Notes under the pieces: model-generated
Databases searched by the model: none
Told to the model about the DNA's origin: nothing
The model's input: only the letters and a program-made list of their open reading frames with translations
In this document: in pieces, positions 43,207 through 53,273 of the stretch
How positions within the stretch are numbered: the stretch's first letter is position 1
Layout of the letters: the number at the start of each line of letters is the position of its first letter
Assembly (NCBI RefSeq): GCF_024721155.1
Contig: NZ_JAHVAP010000008.1
Location: forward strand, 248,001 to 312,000
Origin: Mucilaginibacter phenanthrenivorans
GTDB taxonomy: Bacteria; Bacteroidota; Bacteroidia; Sphingobacteriales; Sphingobacteriaceae
Reading direction: 5' to 3'
DNA: 64,000 nucleotides
Translations under genes and position numbers: made by a program

Positions 43207-46200
43207 ATGCAGGAAACTATTCTATCCCGCCTGGAGGCATCGCGTAAGGAGCTTTTGGATTTGGGTTTACGCAATCCGCTGTTAAATTATAAAACTTCGA
43301 AGGCCCGCGGGCTTCATATCATACAGGAAAAGTCGGTTTATATTTATGAGATCCTCGTAAAGCAAAATAAATCGATGACGTTTTTGGGCCTGCCAGAAAA
43401 GGTTGGCGAAGAACAAGGTGCCTTGTTCCCTGAACTGTCGCAGCCCGAAATAATGGAGGCTTACCAGGACACCAAACTGCAAACCAGCGAGGTTGATTTG
43501 AAGCTGCAGGTAAAGTTGTTAAACACATACTATTTTTCTAAAACCAGCATTGAGGAGCAGGGTGTAAACACCTTGTATCTTTCGTTGGGGATGTTGAACT
43601 GGTACGAGGAAGGAAACGATGAGGATGTAAGACAAGCGCCACTATTGCTGATCCCGGTTTCATTGGAACGCTCAAGCGCCAACGAACGGTTCCGCTTGCG
43701 GTATACCGGGGTCGAAATTGGCGCAAATCTGTCCTTACAGGCCAAGATGATGGCTGATTTTAACATCACTATTCCCGATCTTCCGGAAACAGATGATTTT
43801 AATATCGAACAATATTTTGCCGATATAAGGGAACGTATCACACGTTATCCAAAATGGAAGATCGATGATGATGCTATGGAGCTGGGATTTTTCTCGTTCG
43901 GTAAGTTCATGATCTATCATGACCTTGACAGCAGCAAATGGCCCGAAAAGGATGCGCCTGCTATTCATCCTAATATTAATGCGCTTTTTTCGGATGGATT
44001 TAAAGATGCAGAGCCGACCGCCACTGAAGAGGATTATTTGGATACAGACACGGTAGCCAATGAATTGTTCCAGGTAGTGGATGCGGATAGCTCACAGGTG
44101 CTGGCTATGCTGGCCGTACATGAGGGCCGGAACATGGTAATCCAGGGGCCGCCGGGAACAGGTAAATCACAAACCATTACCAATATGATTGCCAATGCCA
44201 TAGGTCAGGGCAAAAAGGTTTTGTTTGTGGCCGAGAAGATGGCTGCGCTCGACGTTGTAAAAAGACGCCTGGATGCCATTAATTTGGGTGAAGCCTGCCT
44301 GGAATTGCATAGCCATAAGGCAAACAAAAAGGAGTTGCATGAGGAATTGAAGCGCGTGCTCGAATTGGGGAAACCTACTTTTGAAGCCTTGCAGCAGGAA
44401 CTGGTTTTACTGGAAGCTTATCGGAAGGAACTCAATGAATATTGCAGCGCCATCAATAATGCCATTATCGGCAGCGGCTTATCGGCACAAAAAATAATCG
44501 GTTTTTTGCTGAATATTTCAAAAACTTCGTCGCAGGTACACCTGCCAAAAATTGCCATAGAACAGATTGAACATTGGGACGCTAATCGCATGGGAATCGC
44601 CGAAGCTATGGCCGACAGGATCCAGGCGCGACTGAATGATATTGGGATCCCGTCAAAATTGCTTTTCTGGGGTAGCAAGCTCAACGTATTGATGCCTCAT
44701 GAAGAGCAACCTGTTCAGCAATTATTATCAGGGGCGTTGCAATCGTTAAAATATTTACAGCAGGAAGTTGAAAATGTTGCAGCTCAATTCAGCATCGCTG
44801 CGCCTAAAAGCAGGTTGGGTTCAATTCAGCTTTTAGAGCTTTGCGAATTGGCCTCACAAAGCCCGGATCTAAAGGGTATCAGTGTAAATAACGACGCATG
44901 GCTGCTTAATCAGCATGATATTACCGAACTACTGGAAACCGGCAAGCGCTTTGCCGCACTTCGCCAGGAATATAAAGACATTCTGATCCCTGAGGCATGG
45001 GATCAAAATGTGCTGGAGATGCGCCAGAACCTTATGGCCTATGGCGATAAATGGTATAAGTTTATGATCGGCGCTTATGGCAATAGTAAGAAGCAGTTAG
45101 CTGCCATGAGCAAAGTGCCGCTGCCATCCGGCGCAGCCGAAAAGATAAGAATGGTTGATGCTATTTCTGAGTCGCGCAGATTAGAAAATACTTTGAATGA
45201 GTTGGAGCCGTTGGCTGCACGTTTGTTCGGCAACCGTTGGCTAAAACAGCGGTCGGACTGGGATGGATTGATTAAGGTGGCGACTTACCTGGCGCAATTA
45301 CAAGGCGCCATTGCCTCCCGAACCGTTCCAAGGGAAATTATTGAATACCTGGCGAAAATAGAAAATGGCGATGCCGCAAAAGCAAGCTTTAATCTGCTAA
45401 CCACTAAACTAAATGCACAGCTGCAAAGCTTACAAGCAGTTTTAGAAAAATTGCAGGTGGATTTAGCGGTTCGTTCACCCGGAACATCATTAGATCAAAT
45501 CTTTTTCGAGGCGCAGCAGCAAATGCTTGAAAGCTGGATCAGCAAATTCCCGGAGCTGCAAAAGATGATCGCGTGGAACAACCTGGCAAAGACAGCCAAA
45601 GAGGAGGGGTTGTCAGTATTGATAAATTCGTCGTTGGAATGGGAGGGGGCAAGGGAACATTTAAAAACTGCATTGCAAAAAACATGGTACGAATATTTGA
45701 TTGACCAGGTATTTGCCTTTAGCCCTGCACTGATAAAATTCGAACGTGCCAGCCACGAGGAAGTAATTGAGAAATTCAGGAAACTCGACCTGTTGAACCT
45801 GCATTATAATCGTGCCCGTGTCGCTTTAAAACATTGGGAAGGCGTGCCAAGACAACAGGCTGGCGGACAGGTAAATATCCTACGTAACGAGTTTAACAAG
45901 AAGGCAAGACTAATGCCGATCCGTAAGCTGATCTCGGAAGCAGGGTTGGCTATCCAGGCCATCAAGCCTGTTATCATGATGAGCCCAATGTCGATAGCCA
46001 ATTTCTTTGCACCGGGTAGTATCGAGTTTGATTTGGTAATATTCGACGAAGCCAGCCAGGTGCGCCCGGTTGAGGCTTTGGGTGCTATTGCACGGGCCAA
46101 ACAATTGGTCGTTGTGGGCGATTCAAAGCAATTGCCGCCTACCAGCTTCTTCGATAAGATGAATACGGATATCGAAGACGAAGACAACGTAACAGCAGAT

Positions 46201-47868
46201 CTGCAAAGCATTTTAGGGATGTGCGATGCACAGGGAGCACCACAGCGCATGCTGAGGTGGCACTACCGCAGTCGGCACGAGTCGCTGATCAGTCTCTCGA
46301 ACCGTGAGTTTTATGAAAATAAGCTGGTGATATTCCCAAGCCCGGGTTCACGAACGAAAATGGGCCTCGCGTTTCATTATTTGGAGGATGCCGTATACGA
46401 TAGGGGGAAAACCCGCACCAACCCTATAGAAGCAGAAGCCGTTGCCGATGCGGTGATCCATCACGCACTAAATAATCCGAAGCAAAGTTTGGGGGTGGTG
46501 GCATTCAGTACAGCGCAAATGCAGGCTATTCAAAATACGCTGGAGGGCCGGAGACGGAAACATCCTGAAGTGGAGAACTTTTTTCGCAGTCATCCCAACG
46601 AACCATTTTTTGTGAAGAACCTGGAAAACGTGCAGGGCGATGAGCGTGATGTGATCTTTATCAGTATAGGCTATGGTAAAACCGAAGAAGGTAAGATCCC
46701 GATGAGTTTTGGCCCGCTGAACAATGAGGGCGGCGAACGACGGTTAAATGTATTGATAACCCGCGCAAAGCTTAGGTGTGAGGTGTTTACCAACATCACA
46801 TCCGAAGATATCAAACCTACGGAATCCACCAAGTTTGGAATAAAGGCACTAAAAAGTTTCCTGTACTTTGCACAACATGGGCGGTTCGACTCGCTTGATG
46901 AAATTATTAATACTCAAAAGCGACCATTTGAAGACCAGGTGGCAGATCAGCTTGTTGCTAAGGGTTATACCGTTCGCAAAAAAGTAGGTTCCGAAGCTTT
47001 TTATATCGATATGGCAATTGTTGACCCGCAAAATCCGGGCAGATACATTTTAGGGATAGAGTGCGACGGAGAGGCTTATGCATCGGCAAAATCAGCTCGC
47101 GACAGGGACAGGCTACGTAAACAGGTAATGGAAACCATGGGCTGGAAGATCTTCCGTATCTGGAGCACCGATTGGTTCCGTAACCCCAAGCAGGAACTGG
47201 AGCGCCTGGTAGCAGCCATAGAAAAGGCGAAGGAACTTACCGCGCAGGATGATATTGACGACGAAGCACAGGATCACGAAGTGATTACCGTAAACCGCGA
47301 AAAGGGAGGCGAAGTAAAAAGCTCACTTCCGCCCTATGTTCTAACTAAATTACCTGCGGAAGTTGGGCTGCCTGAAATGCACCTGCACTCGTTTGCAAAA
47401 CTTGCCGGGTGGATAACAGATGTTGTAAAAACAGAAGGCCCGGTGCATTTAGAAGAAATGACCCGTAGAATGGCCGATGCTGCACGGATAGGTAAAGTAA
47501 ATTCGCGGGTTAAATATACCATCACCCAGGCAACTCAATATGCGCTTGACCAACGGATGATAAAGGCAAAAGGAGATTTTCTTTGGCCGGCAGACATAGA
47601 ACAGCCAACATTGCGAGACAGGAGCGCTTTACCGTCAACTTCAAAGAAACTGGAATATATTGCACCGGAGGAAATTGACCTCGCTATACAGAAGGTGGTT
47701 GAAGAAGCCATCGGCATACAACCGGAAGCGGCGGTATCCTTTATCGCAAAAATGCTTGGGTTCGCGAGAGTGACAGAAGATTTGAAGAACGATATTTTGC
47801 ATCATATCGACTTGAGTTTAGAAAAAGGCAGTGTTATCGAGGATGGAGAGTTTCTGAAGGCAAACTAA
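43207..47868 (+). CDS. DUF4011/SF1 helicase/nuclease/DUF3320 giant protein
   Basis: The protein has 1553 residues. In order: a DUF4011 N-terminus (about 1-280; RKELLDLGLRNPLLNYKT); Walker A VIQGPPGTGKSQT (about 313-325); an insertion of long helices; helicase motifs FDEASQVRPVEALG (about 946) and VVGDSKQLPP; DNA2/NAM7-like C-terminal domain (RRLNVLITRAKL); a Vsr/DUF559-like nuclease domain (about 1240-1340; IECDGEAYASAKSARDRDRLR, IFRIWSTDWF); and DUF3320 (about 1390-1450). Such proteins are found in DNA-repair and anti-phage contexts. Here it stands alone, so its role stays open. Confidence 0.9.
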   Translation: MQETILSRLEASRKELLDLGLRNPLLNYKTSKARGLHIIQEKSVYIYEILVKQNKSMTFLGLPEKVGEEQGALFPELSQPEIMEAYQDTKLQTSEVDLKLQVKLLNTYYFSKTSIEEQGVNTLYLSLGMLNWYEEGNDEDVRQAPLLLIPVSLERSSANERFRLRYTGVEIGANLSLQAKMMADFNITIPDLPETDDFNIEQYFADIRERITRYPKWKIDDDAMELGFFSFGKFMIYHDLDSSKWPEKDAPAIHPNINALFSDGFKDAEPTATEEDYLDTDTVANELFQVVDADSSQVLAMLAVHEGRNMVIQGPPGTGKSQTITNMIANAIGQGKKVLFVAEKMAALDVVKRRLDAINLGEACLELHSHKANKKELHEELKRVLELGKPTFEALQQELVLLEAYRKELNEYCSAINNAIIGSGLSAQKIIGFLLNISKTSSQVHLPKIAIEQIEHWDANRMGIAEAMADRIQARLNDIGIPSKLLFWGSKLNVLMPHEEQPVQQLLSGALQSLKYLQQEVENVAAQFSIAAPKSRLGSIQLLELCELASQSPDLKGISVNNDAWLLNQHDITELLETGKRFAALRQEYKDILIPEAWDQNVLEMRQNLMAYGDKWYKFMIGAYGNSKKQLAAMSKVPLPSGAAEKIRMVDAISESRRLENTLNELEPLAARLFGNRWLKQRSDWDGLIKVATYLAQLQGAIASRTVPREIIEYLAKIENGDAAKASFNLLTTKLNAQLQSLQAVLEKLQVDLAVRSPGTSLDQIFFEAQQQMLESWISKFPELQKMIAWNNLAKTAKEEGLSVLINSSLEWEGAREHLKTALQKTWYEYLIDQVFAFSPALIKFERASHEEVIEKFRKLDLLNLHYNRARVALKHWEGVPRQQAGGQVNILRNEFNKKARLMPIRKLISEAGLAIQAIKPVIMMSPMSIANFFAPGSIEFDLVIFDEASQVRPVEALGAIARAKQLVVVGDSKQLPPTSFFDKMNTDIEDEDNVTADLQSILGMCDAQGAPQRMLRWHYRSRHESLISLSNREFYENKLVIFPSPGSRTKMGLAFHYLEDAVYDRGKTRTNPIEAEAVADAVIHHALNNPKQSLGVVAFSTAQMQAIQNTLEGRRRKHPEVENFFRSHPNEPFFVKNLENVQGDERDVIFISIGYGKTEEGKIPMSFGPLNNEGGERRLNVLITRAKLRCEVFTNITSEDIKPTESTKFGIKALKSFLYFAQHGRFDSLDEIINTQKRPFEDQVADQLVAKGYTVRKKVGSEAFYIDMAIVDPQNPGRYILGIECDGEAYASAKSARDRDRLRKQVMETMGWKIFRIWSTDWFRNPKQELERLVAAIEKAKELTAQDDIDDEAQDHEVITVNREKGGEVKSSLPPYVLTKLPAEVGLPEMHLHSFAKLAGWITDVVKTEGPVHLEEMTRRMADAARIGKVNSRVKYTITQATQYALDQRMIKAKGDFLWPADIEQPTLRDRSALPSTSKKLEYIAPEEIDLAIQKVVEEAIGIQPEAAVSFIAKMLGFARVTEDLKNDILHHIDLSLEKGSVIEDGEFLKAN

Positions 47869-47900
47869 GATTTGTGAGATCGATAGGATTTCAGGATGAA

Positions 47901-48548
47901 TTAATCGTGTTTCGCTTTTTCCTGTAGCTCATTCAAGTTACTGTCTATAGGGTTTGTTTTTAACAGCCTTGCAAAGTAGGTAAGATTAGCTATCATCCAG
48001 CGCAGCGTATAGTTGGTATAATAAAATTTTTCACCTCCGCCTTCTACATAATCTTCGCCACCTCCTGCCATACCCACCCAATAGGCATTTACGTTTGGCG
48101 GAATTGTAAAGCCAAGCTCCTGCATGGCCCAAAGCACCTGTGCCGCGCAGGCGTGTGCGCCATCCTCGTTGCCGGTTATCAAACAGCCTGCAACTTTGTT
48201 ATATGTAAAATATTGACCAGTTTTTTCATCTGTAAACCCGTCTTCGTGAAAGATGGCATCCAGCCGTTCTATCAAGCGCTGGGTAGTTGATGCAAGATGC
48301 CCCATCCAGATTGGTGTGCCTACTATAAGAATATCGCATTTTTTTATCCTATTCAATACAGTTGGCCATTCATCGCCTTTGCCCATATCCGTTTCCGTGC
48401 CAGGTTTTACATCATAGTCAACCAACCGGATAACTTCTGTTTGTATGCCATTATCTTTTAATTGCTGCTCCGCTTTTTTTATAAGCGCGCCTGTATTCGA
48501 AAATTCGGGTGAGGGTTTTAGCGTGCAATTGATAATTAGCGCTTTCAT
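47901..48548 (-). CDS. NADPH-dependent FMN reductase/flavodoxin-family protein
   Basis: This 215-residue protein has the flavodoxin-like start IINCTLKPSPEFSNT, the FMN-binding GTPIWMGHLAS and LITGNEDGAH. It probably reduces quinones or azo compounds with NAD(P)H. It is divergent from the second flavin reductase 169 bases away, and the two may answer to the same stress. Confidence 0.88.
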   Translation of the reverse strand: MKALIINCTLKPSPEFSNTGALIKKAEQQLKDNGIQTEVIRLVDYDVKPGTETDMGKGDEWPTVLNRIKKCDILIVGTPIWMGHLASTTQRLIERLDAIFHEDGFTDEKTGQYFTYNKVAGCLITGNEDGAHACAAQVLWAMQELGFTIPPNVNAYWVGMAGGGEDYVEGGGEKFYYTNYTLRWMIANLTYFARLLKTNPIDSNLNELQEKAKHD

Positions 48549-48717
48549 ATTGTTTTGATTAAATTATTAAACTACAAGTTTAACATCCAGTCAGTGATAT
48601 TGTTAGGTGAAATATGAATTATTAATATATAAATTAATTATGCGTTGATAAAATTACTTTAAGAGGATAATACTTGTTTAAACATCTAATATTTTTGCTT
48701 CGATAAAAAAGAAGAAA

Positions 48718-49290
48718 ATGTATAAGCTTAAAGTAATATCGTCTACAGTAAGGCCGGGCCGTAAAGGACCAATAGTTGCTGAATGGATAACAGCGTTTGC
48801 CAAACAACATGGCGAGTTTGAAGTTGAGTTTCTTGACCTGGGCGAAATAGACCTGCCGTTGATGAATGAGGCGGTTCACCCTATCATGCGTCAATACGAA
48901 CATGAACATACCAAACAATGGAGCGCGAAAATTGAGGAAGCGGATGCCTTTATATTTGTAACTGCCGAATATGACTATAGCTACCCTGCGTCGTTAAAAA
49001 ATGCCCTGGAATATTTGGTGCATGAATGGGCGTACAAACCCGTAGGTATTGTTAGCTATTCTGCAGGTCTGTTTGCAGGTGTAAGAGCAGTAATGAACCT
49101 GAAGTCTGATCTGCTTTCCTTAAAGGCCATATCACTTCACGAGATGGTGAACATCCCGGCGTTACAGCAGTTTGTTAACGAAGAAAACCAGTTTGTTGCC
49201 GACGAAAGATTAACTACTGCCGCAGGCGTAATGCTTAAACAATTGTTTAGGTGGACTAAAGGATTGAAAGTAATAAAAGAGGATAAGTAG
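48718..49290 (+). CDS. NAD(P)H-dependent FMN reductase (ChrR/azoreductase-like)
   Basis: This 190-residue protein starts KVISSTVRPGRKGPIVAEWI and contains the signature AEYDYSYPASLKNALEYL of NADPH-dependent FMN reductases, plus GIVSYSAGLFAGVRA. The expected activity is two-electron reduction of quinones or chromate-like electron acceptors; the physiological substrate is unknown. Confidence 0.9.
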   Translation: MYKLKVISSTVRPGRKGPIVAEWITAFAKQHGEFEVEFLDLGEIDLPLMNEAVHPIMRQYEHEHTKQWSAKIEEADAFIFVTAEYDYSYPASLKNALEYLVHEWAYKPVGIVSYSAGLFAGVRAVMNLKSDLLSLKAISLHEMVNIPALQQFVNEENQFVADERLTTAAGVMLKQLFRWTKGLKVIKEDK

Positions 49291-49376
49291 TTCATGGTTA
49301 ATAGTTGATGGATCATGGCAGCTGCGAATTCTATTTTGGCTATGAACTATGAACCATCAACTATGAACTTCCTCAC
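49290..49376. repeat. Intergenic imperfect hairpin of CTATGAAC/GTTCATAG words
   Basis: The left arm reads GTTCATGGTTAATAG, TTGATGG, ATCATGG. The right arm reads GCTATGAACTATGAACC, ATCAACTATGAAC. They pair imperfectly and lie between convergent genes. The right arm is shared with 43142-43170. It may act as a two-way terminator. Confidence 0.6.
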
Positions 49377-52183
49377 TTCTCCAGCTCAAATCCCCAATCC
49401 CGTCCCTTGTTTATAGCAGGTACGCCCTTATCCAGCCATACCGGCAGCGGGGCGCCTTTTAAAAAGTGATCGAAGAACTGTTGTTCGCGAATAGAGATAT
49501 CCTTGCGATTTTGGCGCTGAACGAGATTATGTGCCTCGCCATTATATTCCAACAGCCAAACGGGTTTGCCAAGCCTGCGCAACGCGGTAAACATCTCGAT
49601 GCCCTGGTACCATGGCACTGCGCCGTCTGCATCGTTACTCATGATCATTACCGGCGTTTGAACCTTTGGTAACTGAAACAATGGGGAATTTTCAATATAA
49701 AGCTCAGGCTTTTCCCACAATGTTGCTCCAATACGGCTTTGCGTTTTTTCGTATTGAAACTGCCTGTTTACACCGCTTTCCCAGCGGATGCCACCATAGG
49801 CTGAGGTCATATTGGCCACAGGTGCGCCCGCCCATGCTGCTGCGTACATATTTGTCTGGGTGATAAGGTAAGCCACCTGGTAACCACCCCAGCTTTGTCC
49901 CTGGATGCCGATATGTGCGGCATCAACCCAGGGATTCTTCTTCAGCGCTTCAACCCCCGAGTTCACAAACTCTACAGCTGATGCGCCGGGATGCCCGGTT
50001 TGATAGCTGATATCGGGCGCAAAAACCAAATAACCATTGCTTACAAAAAATGAAATTGGCAGGCGGGATGGTGTAGGAGCGGGAGGAATATAATTATATA
50101 AGCCGTCGGAAAGCTTCTCATAAAAATAAGCGATCATCGGGTATTTTTTTGTTGGATCGAAGTCTTCGGGCTTGTAAAGGATGCCTTTTGAATGATAACC
50201 CTTTGGTGTTGTCCATTCCACCAGTTCAGCAGTACCCCAATTGTATTTTGCCTGCTGCGGATTGACGGTGCTCAGCCGGGTTTCTTTTTTTAGGTCAGTG
50301 GATAGGTAAAGATCAGGTGCTTGTTGATAGCTGTATTTAGTATAGATGAACACAGTTTCGTTTTTCGCTTTTTGCAGGCTGCTGTATCCATTTGGCGCTA
50401 TCACTATTTTTTCGGGTGCGACCTCGCTACCCAGTTCCTTCTTATAATAGCCCCACTGTTTATCCCCTTCATTTTGAGCAATTATCCAAAGCATTTTTTT
50501 TGACGGGATAAACTTTTGTTCCGGGTCTGAATTGGTATACCGGAAGATGATCTTATTTTTTCTGCCGATGCCGCTGGTTAAATTAACTACACTACCTATA
50601 GCCGGATCGATGCTCCAGATATCATAACGATCATAAATCAGAATATTTTTATCGTGTTGCTCCCATCCGGAAATACCATACGGAGCCGGATCATCAGGGA
50701 CATCATTTTCCTCTTCGCCCATTTTTACATGGGTTGCGGCGGTTAAATTTATTTTTTTACCGGTAGCAATCGAGTAACTGTGCCAGTTCTGATCCTTTAC
50801 ATCAAACCATACCACATACTTTCCATCGGGCGAGATGCTGTAGCGTGCCTTTAAGCGCTCGTTAATCCGTACCCTGCCGCCTGTTCGGGTATTTATCAGG
50901 TAAGCTTCCTGGTTCGATCCGCCTTCCCACTGGCTTTGCACGCGGGCACCGGTATCAGTTAGTCCTAACACAAAACCTGCATCGGTATTGTCCGGCACCA
51001 GGATATCCCTCATGTCATCATCCCCCAATTGAATAAGTCTTTTATCACCATTTGCCGGGCGGATCACAGCAAGGTAATTGCGCTTTAGGTCACGCTGCAA
51101 ATTTTTTAATTGTTGGGGCTGCAGGTAATCATCCTTATAATTCCAGATATCCAGTTTTGCTACCTCGAATTCAACAATTGTCGTATCAACGGGTTTTGGG
51201 ATAGGAGCAGTGCCGAAAAATAAACTACTGCCGGTTTTGCTAAAATACACCTTGCCGTCGCCGCTTACTGCCCATTTATCGGGCATGCCCATTGAATTTG
51301 GCGCGGCAATGGCCTCTGCGGTATCCTTTAATGTGCTATAATAATATAGCTTAAAGGGCTTTACCTGGGCCTTTTCCGGATTTTTTTCCGCGGTAAATGC
51401 CAGTTGTTTGCCCGCATCATCAAATACCAGGTTGCGGTAGTTTCCCCTGCCGGTACTTATCTTCTTTATGGTATCCCTGTCAATGTCGTAAATGTATAAG
51501 CCGGAAATAACTGTTTTTGATTTCTTTGGGGCAGTTACTGCATACGCCAGCAGCTTTCCATTTTTAGTAAGCAGGTATTCGGTAACGTATGCAAACGATC
51601 TTGTTTTACCGGTAATCAATTGTTTTACCGAAAGCTCAGCACCCTCCCGAATAGGTGGTGCGATGGTTGTTGCTATCGCTTTTTTTGAAGTATCGGATGC
51701 TGCTGGTTTCTTTACTGTATCGGCAGGTGATAAATAAGCCACAACAGCAGCCTTTTCAGCTATTTTAAACGAACGGATTGCCGGAATTTTTTCTACGTAG
51801 TTTTTCCCAAGCGCTACGATACCCAGCGTATCCTTAGGGAATTCGGCCGGTTTCTTCTTTTTTATTTTTGCCTGCCTGAGATCCTTAAAAAATGGCTTGA
51901 TCAGCATTACTGCAAATTTCGAATCGGGGGTGAAGCGGGCCGTATCTGCTCTTGGCACCGTAAATTTACTGCTGTTTTTGGAATCAGCTATAACAAGGCT
52001 GGCATCGCCTTCCTGTTGCTTAATTACATATAGCACCCACTTCCCATCATTACTGATGCGTTCATTTTCGACGCTTTGCCACGAATCATAAACAGAATGA
52101 TCCAGCGGCTTTTTGGAAACTTTTTGGGCAGATGCGGAAACAAATAAAGATAAAAGGGCAACAGCCAGTAATAATTTCCTCAT
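49373..52183 (-). CDS. Exported S9-family (prolyl oligopeptidase) serine peptidase
   Basis: This 936-residue protein has a signal peptide (VSASAQ), a long beta-propeller region (about 30-660) and an alpha/beta hydrolase domain. Catalytic residues by position: Ser764 in GQSWGGYQ, Asp853 in NDADGAVPW and His885 in NGEAHNLVQ. It is longer than usual S9 proteins (about 700-800). It probably degrades oligopeptides in the periplasm. It is a single-gene unit. Confidence 0.93.
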   Translation of the reverse strand: MRKLLLAVALLSLFVSASAQKVSKKPLDHSVYDSWQSVENERISNDGKWVLYVIKQQEGDASLVIADSKNSSKFTVPRADTARFTPDSKFAVMLIKPFFKDLRQAKIKKKKPAEFPKDTLGIVALGKNYVEKIPAIRSFKIAEKAAVVAYLSPADTVKKPAASDTSKKAIATTIAPPIREGAELSVKQLITGKTRSFAYVTEYLLTKNGKLLAYAVTAPKKSKTVISGLYIYDIDRDTIKKISTGRGNYRNLVFDDAGKQLAFTAEKNPEKAQVKPFKLYYYSTLKDTAEAIAAPNSMGMPDKWAVSGDGKVYFSKTGSSLFFGTAPIPKPVDTTIVEFEVAKLDIWNYKDDYLQPQQLKNLQRDLKRNYLAVIRPANGDKRLIQLGDDDMRDILVPDNTDAGFVLGLTDTGARVQSQWEGGSNQEAYLINTRTGGRVRINERLKARYSISPDGKYVVWFDVKDQNWHSYSIATGKKINLTAATHVKMGEEENDVPDDPAPYGISGWEQHDKNILIYDRYDIWSIDPAIGSVVNLTSGIGRKNKIIFRYTNSDPEQKFIPSKKMLWIIAQNEGDKQWGYYKKELGSEVAPEKIVIAPNGYSSLQKAKNETVFIYTKYSYQQAPDLYLSTDLKKETRLSTVNPQQAKYNWGTAELVEWTTPKGYHSKGILYKPEDFDPTKKYPMIAYFYEKLSDGLYNYIPPAPTPSRLPISFFVSNGYLVFAPDISYQTGHPGASAVEFVNSGVEALKKNPWVDAAHIGIQGQSWGGYQVAYLITQTNMYAAAWAGAPVANMTSAYGGIRWESGVNRQFQYEKTQSRIGATLWEKPELYIENSPLFQLPKVQTPVMIMSNDADGAVPWYQGIEMFTALRRLGKPVWLLEYNGEAHNLVQRQNRKDISIREQQFFDHFLKGAPLPVWLDKGVPAINKGRDWGFELEK

Positions 52184-52270
52184 AGCAATTTAATATCACT
52201 TAAATATGCTAAAAAATCCGCTTGTTTGTTAAAATTGAAGCGAAAAAGTTACAGGACGAGGTATTCGTAA

Positions 52271-52302
52271 AAGAAAAAACCTGCTCAACTGAGCAGGTTT
52301 TT
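52271..52302 (-). terminator. Terminator after the DUF4397 lipoprotein gene
   Basis: AAACCTGCTC-AACT-GAGCAGGTTT is a perfect ten-pair stem followed on the minus strand by a T-rich tail (TTTTTTC). It is symmetric enough to act in both directions. Confidence 0.85.
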
Positions 52303-52329
52303 GTAAGGTCAGTTATATGTCAATGATAG

Positions 52330-53043
52330 TTACGGATGGGCGTTGGTTACCAATACCGGTGTTAGTTTATCCGTTCCGCTTGAAGCAACAAGGCCCTCAA
52401 GGTAGATGGTATAAACATAACCATTGCCAATGTTCACGTTATTTAACGTTGCTAAAACGGTACTGGTGCCGGCCTGTCTTATCTCGAACGAATAAGTTTT
52501 ACCTGTGATGGAGAAGAACGAGGTAAATCCTTTAAATCCTTTGTTTGCAGCTATTACCGATGCGTCCTTTACAGCAAGATCCACAGCAGGTGCGTCAGGG
52601 CTTAAGTTAACAAAACGCAGATAGGCGCTGCCGGATGCAGGTTGTGACAGAGAGTCGGTGAGTAAAAGATATGACAGTGTTGGCGTTTTACCCACGAGGC
52701 ATAACGAATATGCAATGTTTTCCTTAAGGTTCACGGTGTCGCTAAAAATTTGTGTACTTGTACCTGTTTGACTAAAGCTTGCTGTTCTTTTGCCTGAATA
52801 TGCCCTGAAATAGTCAAGGTTATTTCCCAGCGCAAGGCCGCTTCCGTTCACTCTTGTACCATCCAGGTAAAAGTCAAGGACAGGTTGCCCGGGGGAGGCC
52901 TGTACCACGCTCATCACAGACACAGCCGGTAACGGGGTGTTACTTGTGTGATCTTTTAGACACGAGGATAACATAACGGATAATATGCAAACCGCACCGA
53001 TCCTCGCCACTAATCCCTTTGAAATGTTTTTAAAGTTTTTCAT
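52330..53043 (-). CDS. DUF4397 domain lipoprotein
   Basis: This 237-residue protein has a lipobox (SVMLSSC) and DUF4397 beta domains (VSVMSVVQASPGQPVLDFYLDG; LRFVNLSPDAPAVDLAV). It is a surface or periplasmic lipoprotein of unknown function. It stands alone between the S9 peptidase and the DUF892 gene. Confidence 0.88.
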   Translation of the reverse strand: MKNFKNISKGLVARIGAVCILSVMLSSCLKDHTSNTPLPAVSVMSVVQASPGQPVLDFYLDGTRVNGSGLALGNNLDYFRAYSGKRTASFSQTGTSTQIFSDTVNLKENIAYSLCLVGKTPTLSYLLLTDSLSQPASGSAYLRFVNLSPDAPAVDLAVKDASVIAANKGFKGFTSFFSITGKTYSFEIRQAGTSTVLATLNNVNIGNGYVYTIYLEGLVASSGTDKLTPVLVTNAHP

Positions 53044-53273
53044 AATAAAAATTTTTATTGATGGAGTAATTATAATTACATAACGGGTAAAATAAACGGA
53101 ACGCTACAGCGCCCGGCGGAAAAAAATGAATTTTTATAAAGATGCCTCAACATATAAGGAAATCGGTATGTAATTTATTTAGTTAATTAGATAATATATG
53201 TTTTAGTAGTTAAAACAAGGATACTTTTAAATGGTTGTACAAATACACAAATATCTATTTAAAACTAAATAAC

